DNA of 62,073 bases from assembly GCF_010093185.1 (NCBI RefSeq), contig NZ_PDWL01000024.1:1-62073 (forward strand). Reading direction: 5' to 3'. The notes beneath the pieces are model-generated. The model saw nothing but the letters and a program-made list of their open reading frames with translations, made no database searches and was not told the origin of the DNA. The translations under genes and the position numbers were made by a program. Below are positions 1 to 9,801 of the stretch, piece by piece (position 1 is the first letter of the stretch; each line of letters opens with the position of its first letter). The DNA comes from Pseudoxanthomonas jiangsuensis (GTDB taxonomy: Bacteria > Pseudomonadota > Gammaproteobacteria > Xanthomonadales > Xanthomonadaceae).

Positions 1-112
1 TTTCTTTTATGTATGTACGCGAGCCCCCCCGAAGATTCACCCCTCTCTATTCCTCGGCAGCGGCGAATGGTTATAAGAGCCACCCCGCAAGCCCCGCCCC
101 CAGCCCACGCCG

Positions 113-544
113 GTGCAGCGTGCGCTCGGCCTGCTGGTCCGGCGCGAGCATTCGCGCAGGGAACTGACCCGCAAGCTCACCTCGCGTGGCGTCGAGGCCG
201 ACGAGGCCGCCGCCGCGGTCGAGCGCCTGGCCGGCGACGGCTGGCAGGACGACACCCGCTTCGCCGCGTCGCTGGTGCGGAGCAGGGCGGCGTCGGGCTA
301 CGGCCCGCTCTACATCCGGGCCGAGCTGGGCACCCATGGCCTGGGCAGCGAGGCCGTCGCCGCAGCCCTGGAAACCTTCGAGGGCGACTGGACCGAGGTG
401 GCCCGCGACCTGGTTCGGCGCCGCTACGGCGAAGCCGGGCCGGCCGACCTGGCGCAGCGGCGCAAGGCCGCCGACCTGCTGGCCCGGCGCGGCTTCGACG
501 GCGACAGCATCCGCCGCGCCACCCGGTTCGATCCGGACGACTGA
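113..544 (+). CDS. recX: Regulatory protein RecX
   Basis: RecX binds RecA filaments and limits RecA recombinase and coprotease activity in the cytoplasm. The 143-residue product is short, basic and helical, with the repeated three-helix pattern of the family; examples are [19 protein letters not shown] near the N-terminus and [18 protein letters not shown] near the C-terminus. Translation is placed at the GTG at 113 because an in-frame TAA at 74-76 closes the frame upstream and no ATG lies between. It is slightly shorter than many gammaproteobacterial RecX proteins. alaS follows, as in the conserved recA-recX-alaS order, so recA is expected just left of the window. A TATAAG at 72-77 could be a -10 element, but no good -35 is visible. 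The family call is good; the exact start is less certain. Confidence 0.85.
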   Translation: MQRALGLLVRREHSRRELTRKLTSRGVEADEAAAAVERLAGDGWQDDTRFAASLVRSRAASGYGPLYIRAELGTHGLGSEAVAAALETFEGDWTEVARDLVRRRYGEAGPADLAQRRKAADLLARRGFDGDSIRRATRFDPDD

Positions 545-662
545 GCCGTTCGGCGGGGGTTCCCCGCGCTCTGCTACCCTTTGCGGGTTGGATTTCCCGT
601 CCCGCCGGGGCGCCGCAGGCGCTTCCCTGGCCCGGACCCGTCCGCCCGCCAGCCACAGCCAG

Positions 663-3314
<2,652 letters not shown>

Positions 3315-3332
3315 TCGTGCGTTAACACCCGT

Positions 3333-3356
3333 GCGGGCCGGCCCTTGCCGGCCCGC
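3333..3356 (+). terminator. GC-rich hairpin after alaS
   Basis: Perfect 10-bp arms GCGGGCCGGC and GCCGGCCCGC flank a CCTT loop, 18 bases after the alaS stop. There is no downstream T-run, so it may be a weak or Rho-assisted terminator, or a stable 5' end for the csrA transcript. The structure is read directly; the function is inferred. Confidence 0.5.
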
Positions 3357-3441
3357 AGGCACGGGCAGTACGATCCCCCGACCCTCACCGTACGCTGCAG
3401 AGTGGACGCGTCCCGGTCTTCACGTGGAGATCGTTGCGCAG

Positions 3442-3462
3442 GCCGGCAAGGATTTTGCCGGC
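3442..3462 (+). promoter_or_regulatory. csrA leader hairpin with GGA in the loop
   Basis: Arms GCCGGCAA (3442-3449) and TTGCCGGC (3455-3462) are exactly complementary and present a GGATT loop. CsrA proteins bind ANGGA motifs shown in hairpin loops, and this one reads CAAGGATTT. A second GGA lies in the Shine-Dalgarno sequence GGAGAAAG (3468-3475) and a third at 3426-3428. This arrangement fits translational autorepression by CsrA. Confidence 0.5.
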
Positions 3463-3478
3463 TCCATGGAGAAAGACA

Positions 3479-3685
3479 ATGCTGATTCTGACCCGCCGAG
3501 TAGGCGAAACCCTGATGATCGGCGATTCGATCACCGTCACCGTGCTCGGGGTCAAGGGCAACCAGGTGCGGATCGGCATCACCGCCCCGAAAGACGTGTC
3601 CGTGCACCGCGAGGAGATCTACCAGCGGATCCAGCGCGGCGAAGCGCCTGGCACCGGTACGGGCGAGGACGCCGCCGGCGATTGA
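3479..3685 (+). CDS. csrA: Carbon storage regulator CsrA/RsmA
   Basis: CsrA is a small dimeric RNA-binding protein that represses or stabilises mRNAs by binding GGA motifs near ribosome binding sites; in xanthomonads it controls motility, biofilm, exoenzymes and virulence. The 68-residue product begins [15 protein letters not shown], with the RNA-contacting Leu4 and Arg6, and keeps Arg44 in [11 protein letters not shown]. The C-terminal tail is a short Gly/Asp-rich extension. The ATG at 3479 has a strong GGAGAAAG Shine-Dalgarno 4 bases upstream; a longer in-frame start at 3434 is rejected because it adds residues not found in the family. The gene sits between alaS and tRNA-Ser as in many gammaproteobacteria. 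The leader carries a possible autoregulatory hairpin. Confidence 0.97.
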   Translation: MLILTRRVGETLMIGDSITVTVLGVKGNQVRIGITAPKDVSVHREEIYQRIQRGEAPGTGTGEDAAGD

Positions 3686-3697
3686 GTGCGGAAATGT

Positions 3698-3726
3698 TTG
3701 CCGGGAAACCGGCCAGCAGGTATCCT
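3698..3726 (+). promoter_or_regulatory. sigma-70 promoter of tRNA-Ser
   Basis: TTGCCG (3698-3703) and TATCCT (3721-3726) are separated by 17 bases and followed by a GC-rich discriminator (CGCGGCCCGC), a pattern usual for stable RNA promoters under stringent control. The expected start is near 3733, about 33 bases before the mature tRNA. The promoter begins just after the csrA stop. Confidence 0.6.
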
Positions 3727-3765
3727 TTCGCGGCCCGCAAACGCAGTCGCGTAGCGGGCACCCAC

Positions 3766-3858
3766 GGAGTGATGCCCGAGAGGCCGAAGGGGCTCCCCTG
3801 CTAAGGGAGTATAGGGTCAAAAGCTCTATCGAGGGTTCGAATCCCTCTCACTCCGCCA
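3766..3858 (+). tRNA. tRNA-Ser (anticodon GCU)
   Basis: A 93-base class II tRNA with acceptor arms GGAGTGA and TCACTCC, discriminator G at 3855 and an encoded CCA at 3856-3858. The anticodon stem CTCCC/GGGAG encloses CTGCTAA, placing anticodon GCT at 3800-3802, which reads AGC and AGU. A long variable arm (TATAGGG...CTCTA) and a GGTTCGAATCC T-arm support serine identity. Location after csrA matches the conserved gammaproteobacterial order. Confidence 0.97.
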
Positions 3859-3865
3859 GACCTGC

Positions 3866-3890
3866 GAAAGCCGCCCCAAAGGCGGCTTTC
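3866..3890 (+). terminator. Terminator of tRNA-Ser
   Basis: Perfect 10-bp arms GAAAGCCGCC and GGCGGCTTTC around a CCAAA loop, eight bases after the tRNA CCA end. The U-tract is short (TTTCGTCGTT). The 160 bases beyond it, to the tRNA-Arg terminator, show no convincing gene or element. Confidence 0.75.
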
Positions 3891-4051
3891 GTCGTTCCGG
3901 GCGAGTGGTTCTTCGAGGCGAATGGCGCGGGCGCAATGCAGCGCGTGCAGCCCGGCTCCCGACAGTGGGACGCGTCACGCGGTGGCCGGCGGGCATGCGG
4001 TAGATGACCGATGCGCACCCCGTCGACGCGGCATGCGCCCCGCGCCGCACA

Positions 4052-4089
4052 CAAAAAAGAAGGGCCGGTGACTTGCGTCACCGGCCCTT
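4052..4089 (-). terminator. Terminator of tRNA-Arg
   Basis: On the minus strand a 13-bp perfect stem (AAGGGCCGGTGAC and its complement, 4060-4089) with a four-base loop is followed by TTCTTTTTT. This is a canonical intrinsic terminator starting eight bases after the tRNA 3' end. Confidence 0.9.
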
Positions 4090-4096
4090 TTGAAAA

Positions 4097-4173
4097 TGGC
4101 GCGCCCGGAGAGATTCGAACTCCCGACCGCCTGGTTCGTAGCCAGGTACTCTATCCAGCTGAGCTACGGGCGC
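4097..4173 (-). tRNA. tRNA-Arg (anticodon ACG)
   Basis: A 77-base tRNA on the minus strand. Acceptor arms GCGCCCG and CGGGCGC, discriminator G and encoded CCA (4099-4097) are all present. The anticodon stem CCTGG/CCAGG encloses CTACGAA, giving anticodon ACG at 4139-4137; A34 is normally edited to inosine by TadA to read CGU, CGC and CGA. The T-arm GGGAGTTCGAATCTCTC is typical. Confidence 0.97.
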
Positions 4174-4177
4174 GTTT

Positions 4178-5071
4178 TCAAGGCGCGGAAGTATGAGCGA
4201 GCCTCGGGCGGTCGTCAATCGTTCCGGGCGAGGAAATCGAAAAATCTTCAGCCAGCGCTTCGGCGACGGCGGCCGGCCGCTTCATCCAGGCGAAGTGATC
4301 GGCGGCGGCCTGCAGCCGGTCCGCATCCATGACCTCGATCCGCGCCGGCGCCTGCGGCATGCGCGCGAGCAGGGCCTGCATCGAGCCGCGCGGGGCGAGC
4401 CAGTCGTCGGCCAGCACCAGCGCATGCACCGGCGCGCGGATGCGGCCCATGTCCGCATCCAGGTCGGCGTCCATGCCGGCCGCGGCGTAGCGGTTGCTCA
4501 GGCCGACCCGGGCCCAGTCGGCGATCAGGCCGCGCGCTTCGGTGCCGCCGAAGCCGAGCCGGCGGCCGGGCAGTACGCCCCGGCGACGGGCCAGCCAAGG
4601 CAGGAAGCGGTACACGGCGGGCAGCAGCCAGCCGCGCGGGCCGGGAAAGCTGCGCCAATACGGCGTGCCGCTGGCGACCAGGCACAGGCCGTCGATCGCC
4701 TGCGGGTGCTGGCCGGCGAAGCAGCAGGCCAGCTGTCCGCCGAGGCTGTGGCCGCCGATCGTGCGCGGGCCGCCTTCGCCAAGCACGGCCAGGCTGGCCG
4801 GCAGGTCCAGGCTCAGCAGTTCGCGGTAACCCCAGTCGCAGTCGCGCGAAGGCCGCAGGGAGCTGCCGCCGTTGCCGCGCCATTCGTGCACCCAGGTCGC
4901 CACTCCGCGCGCTGCCAGCGCCTCGGCCAGCGGCAGGTAGTTGCGCGCGGACACGCCCAGCGCCGGCAGCCAGAGCAGCTGCGCGCGCGGTCGCTCGGGG
5001 CGCCGGCCGAGCAGGGTCCAGCGGTGCCCGTCGGCTGCGACCGCCTCGCGGTCGTCCGCCTGCAGGCTCAT
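4178..5071 (-). CDS. Alpha/beta-hydrolase family protein
   Basis: A 297-residue serine hydrolase of unknown substrate. It shows the nucleophile elbow GGHSLGG (Ser109), a possible acid residue in VLADDWLAPRG and a late His in ADHFAWMK, the normal Ser-Asp-His order. No signal peptide is visible, so it is probably cytoplasmic. It resembles the predicted hydrolases described as alpha/beta-hydrolase-fold proteins next to thiamine or pyrimidine genes in xanthomonads, but that does not define a reaction. The ATG at 5071 overlaps the thiD stop by four bases (ATGA), so the two are translationally coupled. A longer open frame upstream lies inside thiD and is rejected. The last dozen codons coincide with the tRNA-Arg promoter. 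Confidence 0.8.
   Translation of the reverse strand: MSLQADDREAVAADGHRWTLLGRRPERPRAQLLWLPALGVSARNYLPLAEALAARGVATWVHEWRGNGGSSLRPSRDCDWGYRELLSLDLPASLAVLGEGGPRTIGGHSLGGQLACCFAGQHPQAIDGLCLVASGTPYWRSFPGPRGWLLPAVYRFLPWLARRRGVLPGRRLGFGGTEARGLIADWARVGLSNRYAAAGMDADLDADMGRIRAPVHALVLADDWLAPRGSMQALLARMPQAPARIEVMDADRLQAAADHFAWMKRPAAVAEALAEDFSISSPGTIDDRPRLAHTSAP
4190..4218 (-). promoter_or_regulatory. sigma-70 promoter of tRNA-Arg
   Basis: On the minus strand TTGACG (+ strand 4213-4218) and CATACT (4190-4195) are 17 bases apart, giving 5/6 and 4/6 matches to consensus. The expected start is about 10 bases before the mature tRNA at 4173. The promoter lies wholly within the 3' end of the hydrolase gene. Confidence 0.6.
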
Positions 5072-5889
5072 CGGCCGGGCATCGTGGCGAAGTGGTCCAG
5101 CACCAGCACTTGGCCGCGGCCGGGACGGAAGCCGCCGCGCAGGGCGGCATGCACGTAGTCGACCGCGGCCGCGCAGGCCGGGCGCAGCGCCAGGCCGCGG
5201 GCCAGGTTGGCGGCCACGGCCGAGGCCAAGGTGCAGCCGGTGCCGTGCGCGTCCACCCGCAGGCGCGGATGCGCGGTGCGCTGCTCGCCCTGCGCATCGA
5301 CCAGGATGTCGACCACCTCGCCCGGCCCGGCCAAGTGGCCGCCCTTCAGCAGCACCGCCGGTGCGCCCAGCGCGCGCAGCGCGGCGGCCGCGTGCGGCAT
5401 CGTGCCCAGGTCGGGGATGGACCAGCCCAGCAGCAGTTCGGCTTCCGGCAGATTCGGGGTGAGCACGCTGGCCAGCGGCAAAAGGCGTTCGCGCAGGGCG
5501 GCCAGCGCGTCCTCCTCCAGCAGGCGCGCGCCGCTGGTGGCGACCATCACCGGGTCGATCACCACGTGCGCCGGGCGGTGGCGCTCCAGTGCGCGGGCGA
5601 CGGTCTCGATCACCGGTGCGCTGGCGAGCATGCCGAGCTTGACCGCGCCGATGCGGAAGTCGTCGAAGCACGCGTCGATCTGCGCTTCGAGGAAGTCCGG
5701 CGATGGGACGTGCACCGCGGTCACCCCGCGGGTGTGCTGGGCGGTCAGCGCGGCCAGCGCGGACAGGCCGTGCACGCCATGCGCGGCGAAGGTCTTCAGG
5801 TCGGCCTGGATGCCGGCGCCACCGCCGGAGTCGGAGCCGGCGATGGTGAGGACGGAAACGGGCCGGGCGTCGGGGCGGGAATCGTTCAT
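5068..5889 (-). CDS. thiD: Hydroxymethylpyrimidine/phosphomethylpyrimidine kinase
   Basis: ThiD phosphorylates 4-amino-5-hydroxymethyl-2-methylpyrimidine and then its monophosphate, supplying HMP-PP for thiamine synthesis and salvage. The 273-residue product has the ribokinase-like N-terminal loop VLTIAGSDSGGGAGIQADLK, the VIDPVMVATSG strand and the anion-hole motif with the catalytic cysteine in DAHGTGCTLASA. The start MNDSRPDARPVSVLTIAGSD at 5889 is normal length; the frame extends upstream but that part is a shadow. No TPP riboswitch is recognisable in the 77-base upstream gap, which instead holds an 11-bp hairpin. It overlaps the downstream hydrolase gene by four bases. Confidence 0.95.
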   Translation of the reverse strand: MNDSRPDARPVSVLTIAGSDSGGGAGIQADLKTFAAHGVHGLSALAALTAQHTRGVTAVHVPSPDFLEAQIDACFDDFRIGAVKLGMLASAPVIETVARALERHRPAHVVIDPVMVATSGARLLEEDALAALRERLLPLASVLTPNLPEAELLLGWSIPDLGTMPHAAAALRALGAPAVLLKGGHLAGPGEVVDILVDAQGEQRTAHPRLRVDAHGTGCTLASAVAANLARGLALRPACAAAVDYVHAALRGGFRPGRGQVLVLDHFATMPGR

Positions 5890-5915
5890 GGGCCTATTCT
5901 GCACTGCCGCGCACG

Positions 5916-5942
5916 GGCTTCGTGCCACAGGGGCACGAAGCC
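5916..5942 (-). terminator. Hairpin between DUF1275 gene and thiD
   Basis: Perfect 11-bp arms GGCTTCGTGCC and GGCACGAAGCC with a five-base loop sit between the DUF1275 stop (5967) and the thiD start (5889). There is no T-run, so it may be a Rho-assisted terminator, an mRNA 3' end stabiliser, or part of the thiD leader. Both genes run leftward. Confidence 0.5.
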
Positions 5943-5966
5943 GCGGCCGCGACCCCGCCGGTAAGG

Positions 5967-6656
5967 CTATGCCTCCGGCGGCCGTGGCGCTTGCCGCGAA
6001 AGCGACCAGTGGCGGTAGGCGGCGTAGCCGATGCCGGTCAGCCCGGTCAGCGCGGCGGGCACCAGCAGCGCGCGGTACTGCAGCGCGCCGAACAACCAGG
6101 CGCCGAGCACGCCGCCGGTGAGGAAGCCGCTGATGATCATCCCGCTCAAGGTGAGGCGCCGGACCTGCAGCGGCATGCCGCGGATCAGATGGCCCAAGCC
6201 GATGCCCAGGTCGGTGAACATGCCGCTGAGGTGGGTGGTGCGCACCACCGCGCCGCTGTAGGTGGTGACCATTGCGTTCTGCAGGCCGCAGGCCATCGCC
6301 GCCAGCAGGGCGCCGTTGAGTTGCTGGCGTTCGAACAGCGGCACCGCCGTGGCCAGCAGCAGCGCCTCCAGTGCCAGCGCCACGCCGTAGCGGCGGCCCA
6401 GGCGCAGGGTCGAGTCCTGGATGATCAGGCCGCTGAGCATCGCGCCCAGGCAGAAGGCGATCAGCATGGCCCACAGGTGCCGCACCGCGCGCCATTCGCC
6501 ATGCGCCAGGGCCGCGCCGAGCAGGCTGGTGGTGCCGGTGAGGTGGCTGACGGCCTGGTGCTCGAAGCCGAGGTAGCCGATCACGTTGACCATGCCGCCG
6601 ACGCAGGCCAGCGTCACCGCGCCCACCCAGACCCAGCGTGGCAGCTGGATGCCCAT
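5967..6656 (-). CDS. DUF1275 (YoaK-type) membrane protein
   Basis: A 229-residue inner membrane protein with about six hydrophobic segments, such as VWVGAVTLACVGGMVNVIGY and LLLATAVPL. Family hallmarks are the early G-G-x-x-x-x-x-x-Y pattern, HLTGTTS, and the second-half motif NAMVTTYSGAVVRTTHLSG. DUF1275 proteins are widespread and of unknown function, possibly small-molecule transporters. The ATG at 6656 is two bases past the stop of the XRE regulator gene, so the pair is probably co-transcribed and coupled. The protein ends in a short basic tail. The family call is good; no substrate can be given. Confidence 0.85.
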   Translation of the reverse strand: MGIQLPRWVWVGAVTLACVGGMVNVIGYLGFEHQAVSHLTGTTSLLGAALAHGEWRAVRHLWAMLIAFCLGAMLSGLIIQDSTLRLGRRYGVALALEALLLATAVPLFERQQLNGALLAAMACGLQNAMVTTYSGAVVRTTHLSGMFTDLGIGLGHLIRGMPLQVRRLTLSGMIISGFLTGGVLGAWLFGALQYRALLVPAALTGLTGIGYAAYRHWSLSRQAPRPPEA

Positions 6657-6658
6657 GC

Positions 6659-6910
6659 TCAGCGCGCGTCCTTCAGCCGCACCCCGCGGCCCTCGCCGCG
6701 GCTGGGTTGGCCCGGACCGATCAGTTCGATCCCGGCCGCATCCAGCGCATCGACCACCTTCATCAGCGTGTCGATCACGCCGCGCACGGTGCCGTCGCTG
6801 GCCTCCATGCGCTGGATGGTGGGCAGCGATACTCCGGACAGCGCCGCCAGCTGGCGCTGGTCGATGCCGAGGAGGGCGCGGGCGGCGCGCATCTGGGAGG
6901 CGGAGATCAT
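6659..6910 (-). CDS. XRE-family helix-turn-helix regulator
   Basis: An 83-residue DNA-binding protein made almost entirely of one lambda-repressor-like HTH. MRAARALLGIDQRQLAALSG is helices 1-2, and VSLPTIQRMEASDG the recognition helix and turn. A short C-terminal strand (AAGIELIGPGQPSRGEGRGV) is typical of single-domain XRE proteins found next to transporter genes. It is two bases upstream of the DUF1275 gene on the same strand and probably regulates that operon. An inverted repeat TGATGC-N5-GCATCA about 75 bases upstream is a candidate operator. The target assignment is inferred from position only. Confidence 0.85.
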   Translation of the reverse strand: MISASQMRAARALLGIDQRQLAALSGVSLPTIQRMEASDGTVRGVIDTLMKVVDALDAAGIELIGPGQPSRGEGRGVRLKDAR

Positions 6911-6982
6911 TGGGGCGTGGCCGGGGTGGTACGGACAAACTTACGCCGGATACGCCCAAATGCAAGTTCAGGGCGTCATATG

Positions 6983-6999
6983 TGATGCTTCATGCATCA
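6983..6999. promoter_or_regulatory. Candidate operator upstream of XRE gene
   Basis: TGATGC (6983-6988) and GCATCA (6994-6999) form a perfect inverted repeat with a five-base centre in the AT-richest part of the region between the XRE gene and the PhoH gene. Size and position fit an autoregulatory site for the small XRE protein. There is no experimental support. Confidence 0.4.
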
Positions 7000-7038
7000 T
7001 CATCTGGCCTCTGCCTGGAGGTGCGGCAAAGGCGCTGG

Positions 7039-7058
7039 GTCCCGGCGTACGCCGGGAC
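7039..7058. repeat. REP-like palindrome
   Basis: A perfect 20-base palindrome (arms GTCCCGGCGT and ACGCCGGGAC) preceded by GGCGCTGG and followed by GACGG, in the gap between phoH and the XRE gene. Palindromes of this TCCCGGCGTxCGCCGGGA type are scattered in many xanthomonad and other proteobacterial genomes. Only one copy is seen in this window. Confidence 0.55.
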
Positions 7059-7111
7059 GACGGTGCGCATGGCGGTTCCGGCCGCGCATCGCTCGCGGCC
7101 GGAACGAAGCG

Positions 7112-8512
7112 CTACAGCACTTCCGAGGCGAAATCCGCCAGCCGCGAGCGCTCGCCGCGGCGCAGGGTGATGTGCGCGCTGTGCGGCCAGTTCTTGAAGC
7201 GGTCCACCGCGTAGGTCAGGCCCGAGGTGGTCTCGGTCAGGTACGGGGTGTCGATCTGCTCGACGTTGCCCAGGCAGACGATCTTGGTGCCCGGGCCGGC
7301 GCGGGTGATCAGGGTCTTCATCTGCTTCGGCGTCAGGTTCTGCGCCTCGTCCAGGATCAGGTAGCGCGAGAGGAAGGTGCGGCCGCGCATGAAGTTCATC
7401 GAGCGGATCTTGATCCGGCTGGCGAGCAGGTCGTTGGTCGCCGCACGGCCCCAGGCGCCGCCTTCCTGGTTGTGGGTGAGCACTTCCAGGTTGTCGGTCA
7501 GCGCGCCCATCCACGGGGTCATTTTTTCCTCCTCGGTGCCGGGCAGGAAGCCGATGTCCTCGCCGACGCTGACCGTGGCGCGGGTCATGATGATCTCGCG
7601 GTAGCGCTGCTGGTCCATGGTCTGGGCCAGGCCGGCGGCCAGCGCCAGCAGGGTCTTGCCGGTGCCGGCGGTGCCGAGCAGGGTGACGAAGTCGATGTCC
7701 GGGTCCATCAGCGCGTTGAGCGCGAAGTTCTGCTCGCGGTTGCGCGCGGTGATGCCCCACACCGCGTGCTGGCCGCCGCGGAAGTCGTCGACCAGGGCGA
7801 GCACGGCCTTGCCGTCGGCGACCCTGGCCACCCGCAGCTCGACCTCGTCCTCGCCGGGCAGGTACAGGTACTGGTTCGGATGCCAGTCCTCGTCCTCGCG
7901 CAGGACGACCTCGTAGGTCGTGCGGCCCTTGTCCGACCACGATCGCAGGTCGTCGCGGTGCTTCTCCCAGAAGTCTTCCGGCAGTTCGGTGGCGCCGGTG
8001 AACAGCAGGCTGAAGTCGTCCAGGGCGCGGTCGTTCTCGTAGTCCTCCGACACGATCCCGGCGATGGCCGCCTTGATCCGCAGGTTGATGTCCTTGGACA
8101 CGAACACCACCGGGATCTCGGCCGGGGTGGCCTCCTTCAGCGCCAGGATCGCGCCGAGGATGGCGTTGTCCGGGATCACCTTGCCGAAGCTCTTGCCGGC
8201 GTCGAAGTGGCTGGTCTGGAAGCGCAGCAGGCCGGCGCTGTGGCGGCCGCGCAGCTGCACGCCGTTGGGCTGGGCCAGCGGGATGCCGTCGGCCAGGCGT
8301 TCCAGGCCGGCGTTCTCCACCAGTTCGTTGAGGAAGCGGCTGACCTGGCGCGCGTTGCGGCTGGCCTCGGAGGTGCCCTTCTTGGCATTGTCCAGTTCCT
8401 CGATCACCTGCATCGGCAGGTAGACGTCATGCTCCTCGAACTTGAACAGCGCGGTGGGGTCGTGCATCAGCACGTTGGTGTCCAGCACGTAGATGCGCTT
8501 GCCTCGGGTCAT
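7112..8512 (-). CDS. PIN-PhoH family ATPase (PhoH2 type)
   Basis: A 466-residue fusion of an N-terminal PIN nuclease domain and a C-terminal PhoH ATPase. The PIN part starts IYVLDTNVLMHDP (Asp11) and carries acidic residues in QVIEELD and in VFVSKDINLRIK. The PhoH part has Walker A GTAGTGKT (Lys286), a Walker B LILDEAQNLTPKQMKTL and the arginine-rich TLRRGERSRLADFA end. Known PhoH2 proteins unwind and cleave RNA, and the combination implies ATP-driven RNA processing. It lies 132 bases downstream of bcp on the same strand. Start ATG at 8512 gives the normal family length. A phosphate link should not be assumed from the family name. Confidence 0.93.
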   Translation of the reverse strand: MTRGKRIYVLDTNVLMHDPTALFKFEEHDVYLPMQVIEELDNAKKGTSEASRNARQVSRFLNELVENAGLERLADGIPLAQPNGVQLRGRHSAGLLRFQTSHFDAGKSFGKVIPDNAILGAILALKEATPAEIPVVFVSKDINLRIKAAIAGIVSEDYENDRALDDFSLLFTGATELPEDFWEKHRDDLRSWSDKGRTTYEVVLREDEDWHPNQYLYLPGEDEVELRVARVADGKAVLALVDDFRGGQHAVWGITARNREQNFALNALMDPDIDFVTLLGTAGTGKTLLALAAGLAQTMDQQRYREIIMTRATVSVGEDIGFLPGTEEEKMTPWMGALTDNLEVLTHNQEGGAWGRAATNDLLASRIKIRSMNFMRGRTFLSRYLILDEAQNLTPKQMKTLITRAGPGTKIVCLGNVEQIDTPYLTETTSGLTYAVDRFKNWPHSAHITLRRGERSRLADFASEVL

Positions 8513-8644
8513 CGTGGCTTCCTGGTGGGAGGTGCGGGGCAGGGTGGGGTGGCGCGGACAGCAGTGGCGCCGGCGGACGCCGGACAGGGGCGAACCGTCG
8601 CGGCCTGCGGGGCAGGGCGACGGGGGCGTGGACGGATGCGGGCA

Positions 8645-9121
8645 TCACTGCTCGGCTTCGGCCTTCAGTGCGTCGAGCACGGCCTGGGCGTGGCCGGGGA
8701 CCTTGACCCCGCGCCATTCGCGCGCGATGCGGCCGTCGGGCGAGACCAGGAAGGTGCTGCGGACCACGCCCAGCACCTTGCGCCCGTACATGTTCTTCTC
8801 GTGGATCACGTCGAAGGCGCGGCACAGGGCCTCGTCGCCGTCGCTGACCAGCGGGAAGGCGAAGCCCTGCCTGGCGCAGAAGTTGTCGTGCGACTTCACC
8901 GAGTCGCGGGAGACGCCGAGCACGTCGGCGCCGAGGGCGGCGAAACGCGGCAGCAGGGCGTTGAAGTCCAGGCCCTCGGTGGTGCAGCCGGGCGTGCTGT
9001 CCTTCGGATAGAAGTACAGGACCAGCCAGCGGCCGGCATAGTCGGCGAGGGTGGCCTGGCGGCCGCCGGACAAGGCCAGCGGCAGGGTCAGGGTGGTGCG
9101 GTCGAGCTTGCCTTGCTTCAT
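8645..9121 (-). CDS. bcp: Thioredoxin-dependent peroxiredoxin Bcp/PrxQ
   Basis: A 158-residue cytoplasmic thiol peroxidase that reduces hydrogen peroxide and organic hydroperoxides. The peroxidatic cysteine is in [14 protein letters not shown]. There is no cysteine five residues later as in E. coli Bcp; instead a cysteine 36 residues downstream ([10 protein letters not shown]) matches the spacing of the resolving cysteine in Xylella PrxQ. The gene is 20 bases downstream of the GcvR-like gene on the same strand, an association common in xanthomonads. The start [15 protein letters not shown] at 9121 is normal length. Confidence 0.95.
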   Translation of the reverse strand: MKQGKLDRTTLTLPLALSGGRQATLADYAGRWLVLYFYPKDSTPGCTTEGLDFNALLPRFAALGADVLGVSRDSVKSHDNFCARQGFAFPLVSDGDEALCRAFDVIHEKNMYGRKVLGVVRSTFLVSPDGRIAREWRGVKVPGHAQAVLDALKAEAEQ

Positions 9122-9141
9122 GGGGCGGTCGTGACGCTCCG

Positions 9142-9717
9142 TCAGAACTTCATCGGATCCATGATCGCGTCGAGGTTCAGGTGGTCGCAGAACTCGAGGA
9201 AGTCGTCGCGCAGGGCGGCGATGTGCATGTTGGCCGGCACGCCAATGGTCACCTGCGCCGAGAACATCTCCGCGCCGGTCTGCATCGCCCGGTAGCGGGT
9301 GCTCTGCAGGTTCTCGATGGTGATGCCCTGGCGGTCGAAGAAGTCGGCCAGCTGGAACAGGATGCCCGGCTTGTCGGCGGCCACCACTTCCACGATGTAC
9401 GGCAGCAGGTTGGACTGCACCTGCTTGGCGGCGGTGCGGTACCAGTTGAGCTTGAGGCCTTCCTCGCGGTCCAGGCGGCCGAGCATGGCCTCCAGCTTGG
9501 CCACCGCGTCCCAGGAACCCATCGCCAGCGCGGTCATCGACACGTCGCGGCCCACCGTGGCCAGGCGCGCATCCACCAGGTTGCAGCCGCTGTCGGCGAT
9601 ACGGCGGGTGACCGACAACAGAGGCGACTCCGGATGCGTCGTATAGGCGTTGATCAGGAGGTGGTTTTCGTTCGGCGAAGGCCGGGGCGGGGTGTCGGTC
9701 AAGGAGGCTTCCGGCAT
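9142..9717 (-). CDS. gcvR: GcvR-like ACT-domain regulator
   Basis: A 191-residue protein with two ACT-type halves. The first starts [20 protein letters not shown], and the second, [20 protein letters not shown], has the classic ACT ligand loop. E. coli GcvR represses the glycine cleavage operon by binding GcvA, with glycine as the signal. The partner here is not in the window, so the exact target is unknown. The ATG at 9717 follows a leader of about 40 bases from a promoter that faces the dapA promoter. The 12-residue N-terminal Pro-rich extension may not be essential. The family is secure; the regulatory role is by homology. Confidence 0.85.
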   Translation of the reverse strand: MPEASLTDTPPRPSPNENHLLINAYTTHPESPLLSVTRRIADSGCNLVDARLATVGRDVSMTALAMGSWDAVAKLEAMLGRLDREEGLKLNWYRTAAKQVQSNLLPYIVEVVAADKPGILFQLADFFDRQGITIENLQSTRYRAMQTGAEMFSAQVTIGVPANMHIAALRDDFLEFCDHLNLDAIMDPMKF

Positions 9718-9764
9718 TGCGGGTGGCTGAATGGCGGGGCCGGAACGGCCGCGCCGCCGGGTGC

Positions 9765-9801
9765 AGCATACTTGCCCGTGCTTTCGGGCCGCAAGTATGA
9801 T
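9765..9801. promoter_or_regulatory. Palindromic face-to-face promoters of dapA and gcvR
   Basis: A 9-bp inverted repeat, CATACTTGC (9767-9775) and GCAAGTATG (9791-9799), makes two overlapping promoters. Plus strand, toward dapA: TTGCCC (9772-9777), 18 bases, TATGAT (9796-9801). Minus strand, toward gcvR: TTGCGG (+ strand 9789-9794), 18 bases, TATGCT (9765-9770). Each -35 lies beside the other's -10, so the two polymerases would exclude one another. Confidence 0.65.

Noticed and set aside
3826..4081. Short minus-strand open frames between the tRNA-Ser and tRNA-Arg genes
   Set aside because: They run into tRNA or terminator sequence, have no ribosome binding site and no recognisable protein. 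The gap of about 160 bases appears empty.
5890..5966. TPP riboswitch ahead of thiD
   Set aside because: The conserved CUGAGA and ACCUGA-type blocks are missing, and the space is mostly a simple 11-bp hairpin.
7039..7058. Start of a CRISPR array or an IS end at the 20-base palindrome
   Set aside because: Single copy with no spacers, no flanking duplication and no transposase. It fits a scattered REP-type palindrome.
8570..8583. CCGGCG-GA-CGCCGG palindrome between bcp and phoH as a terminator
   Set aside because: Only six base pairs, no T-run, and such GC palindromes are frequent at this base composition.
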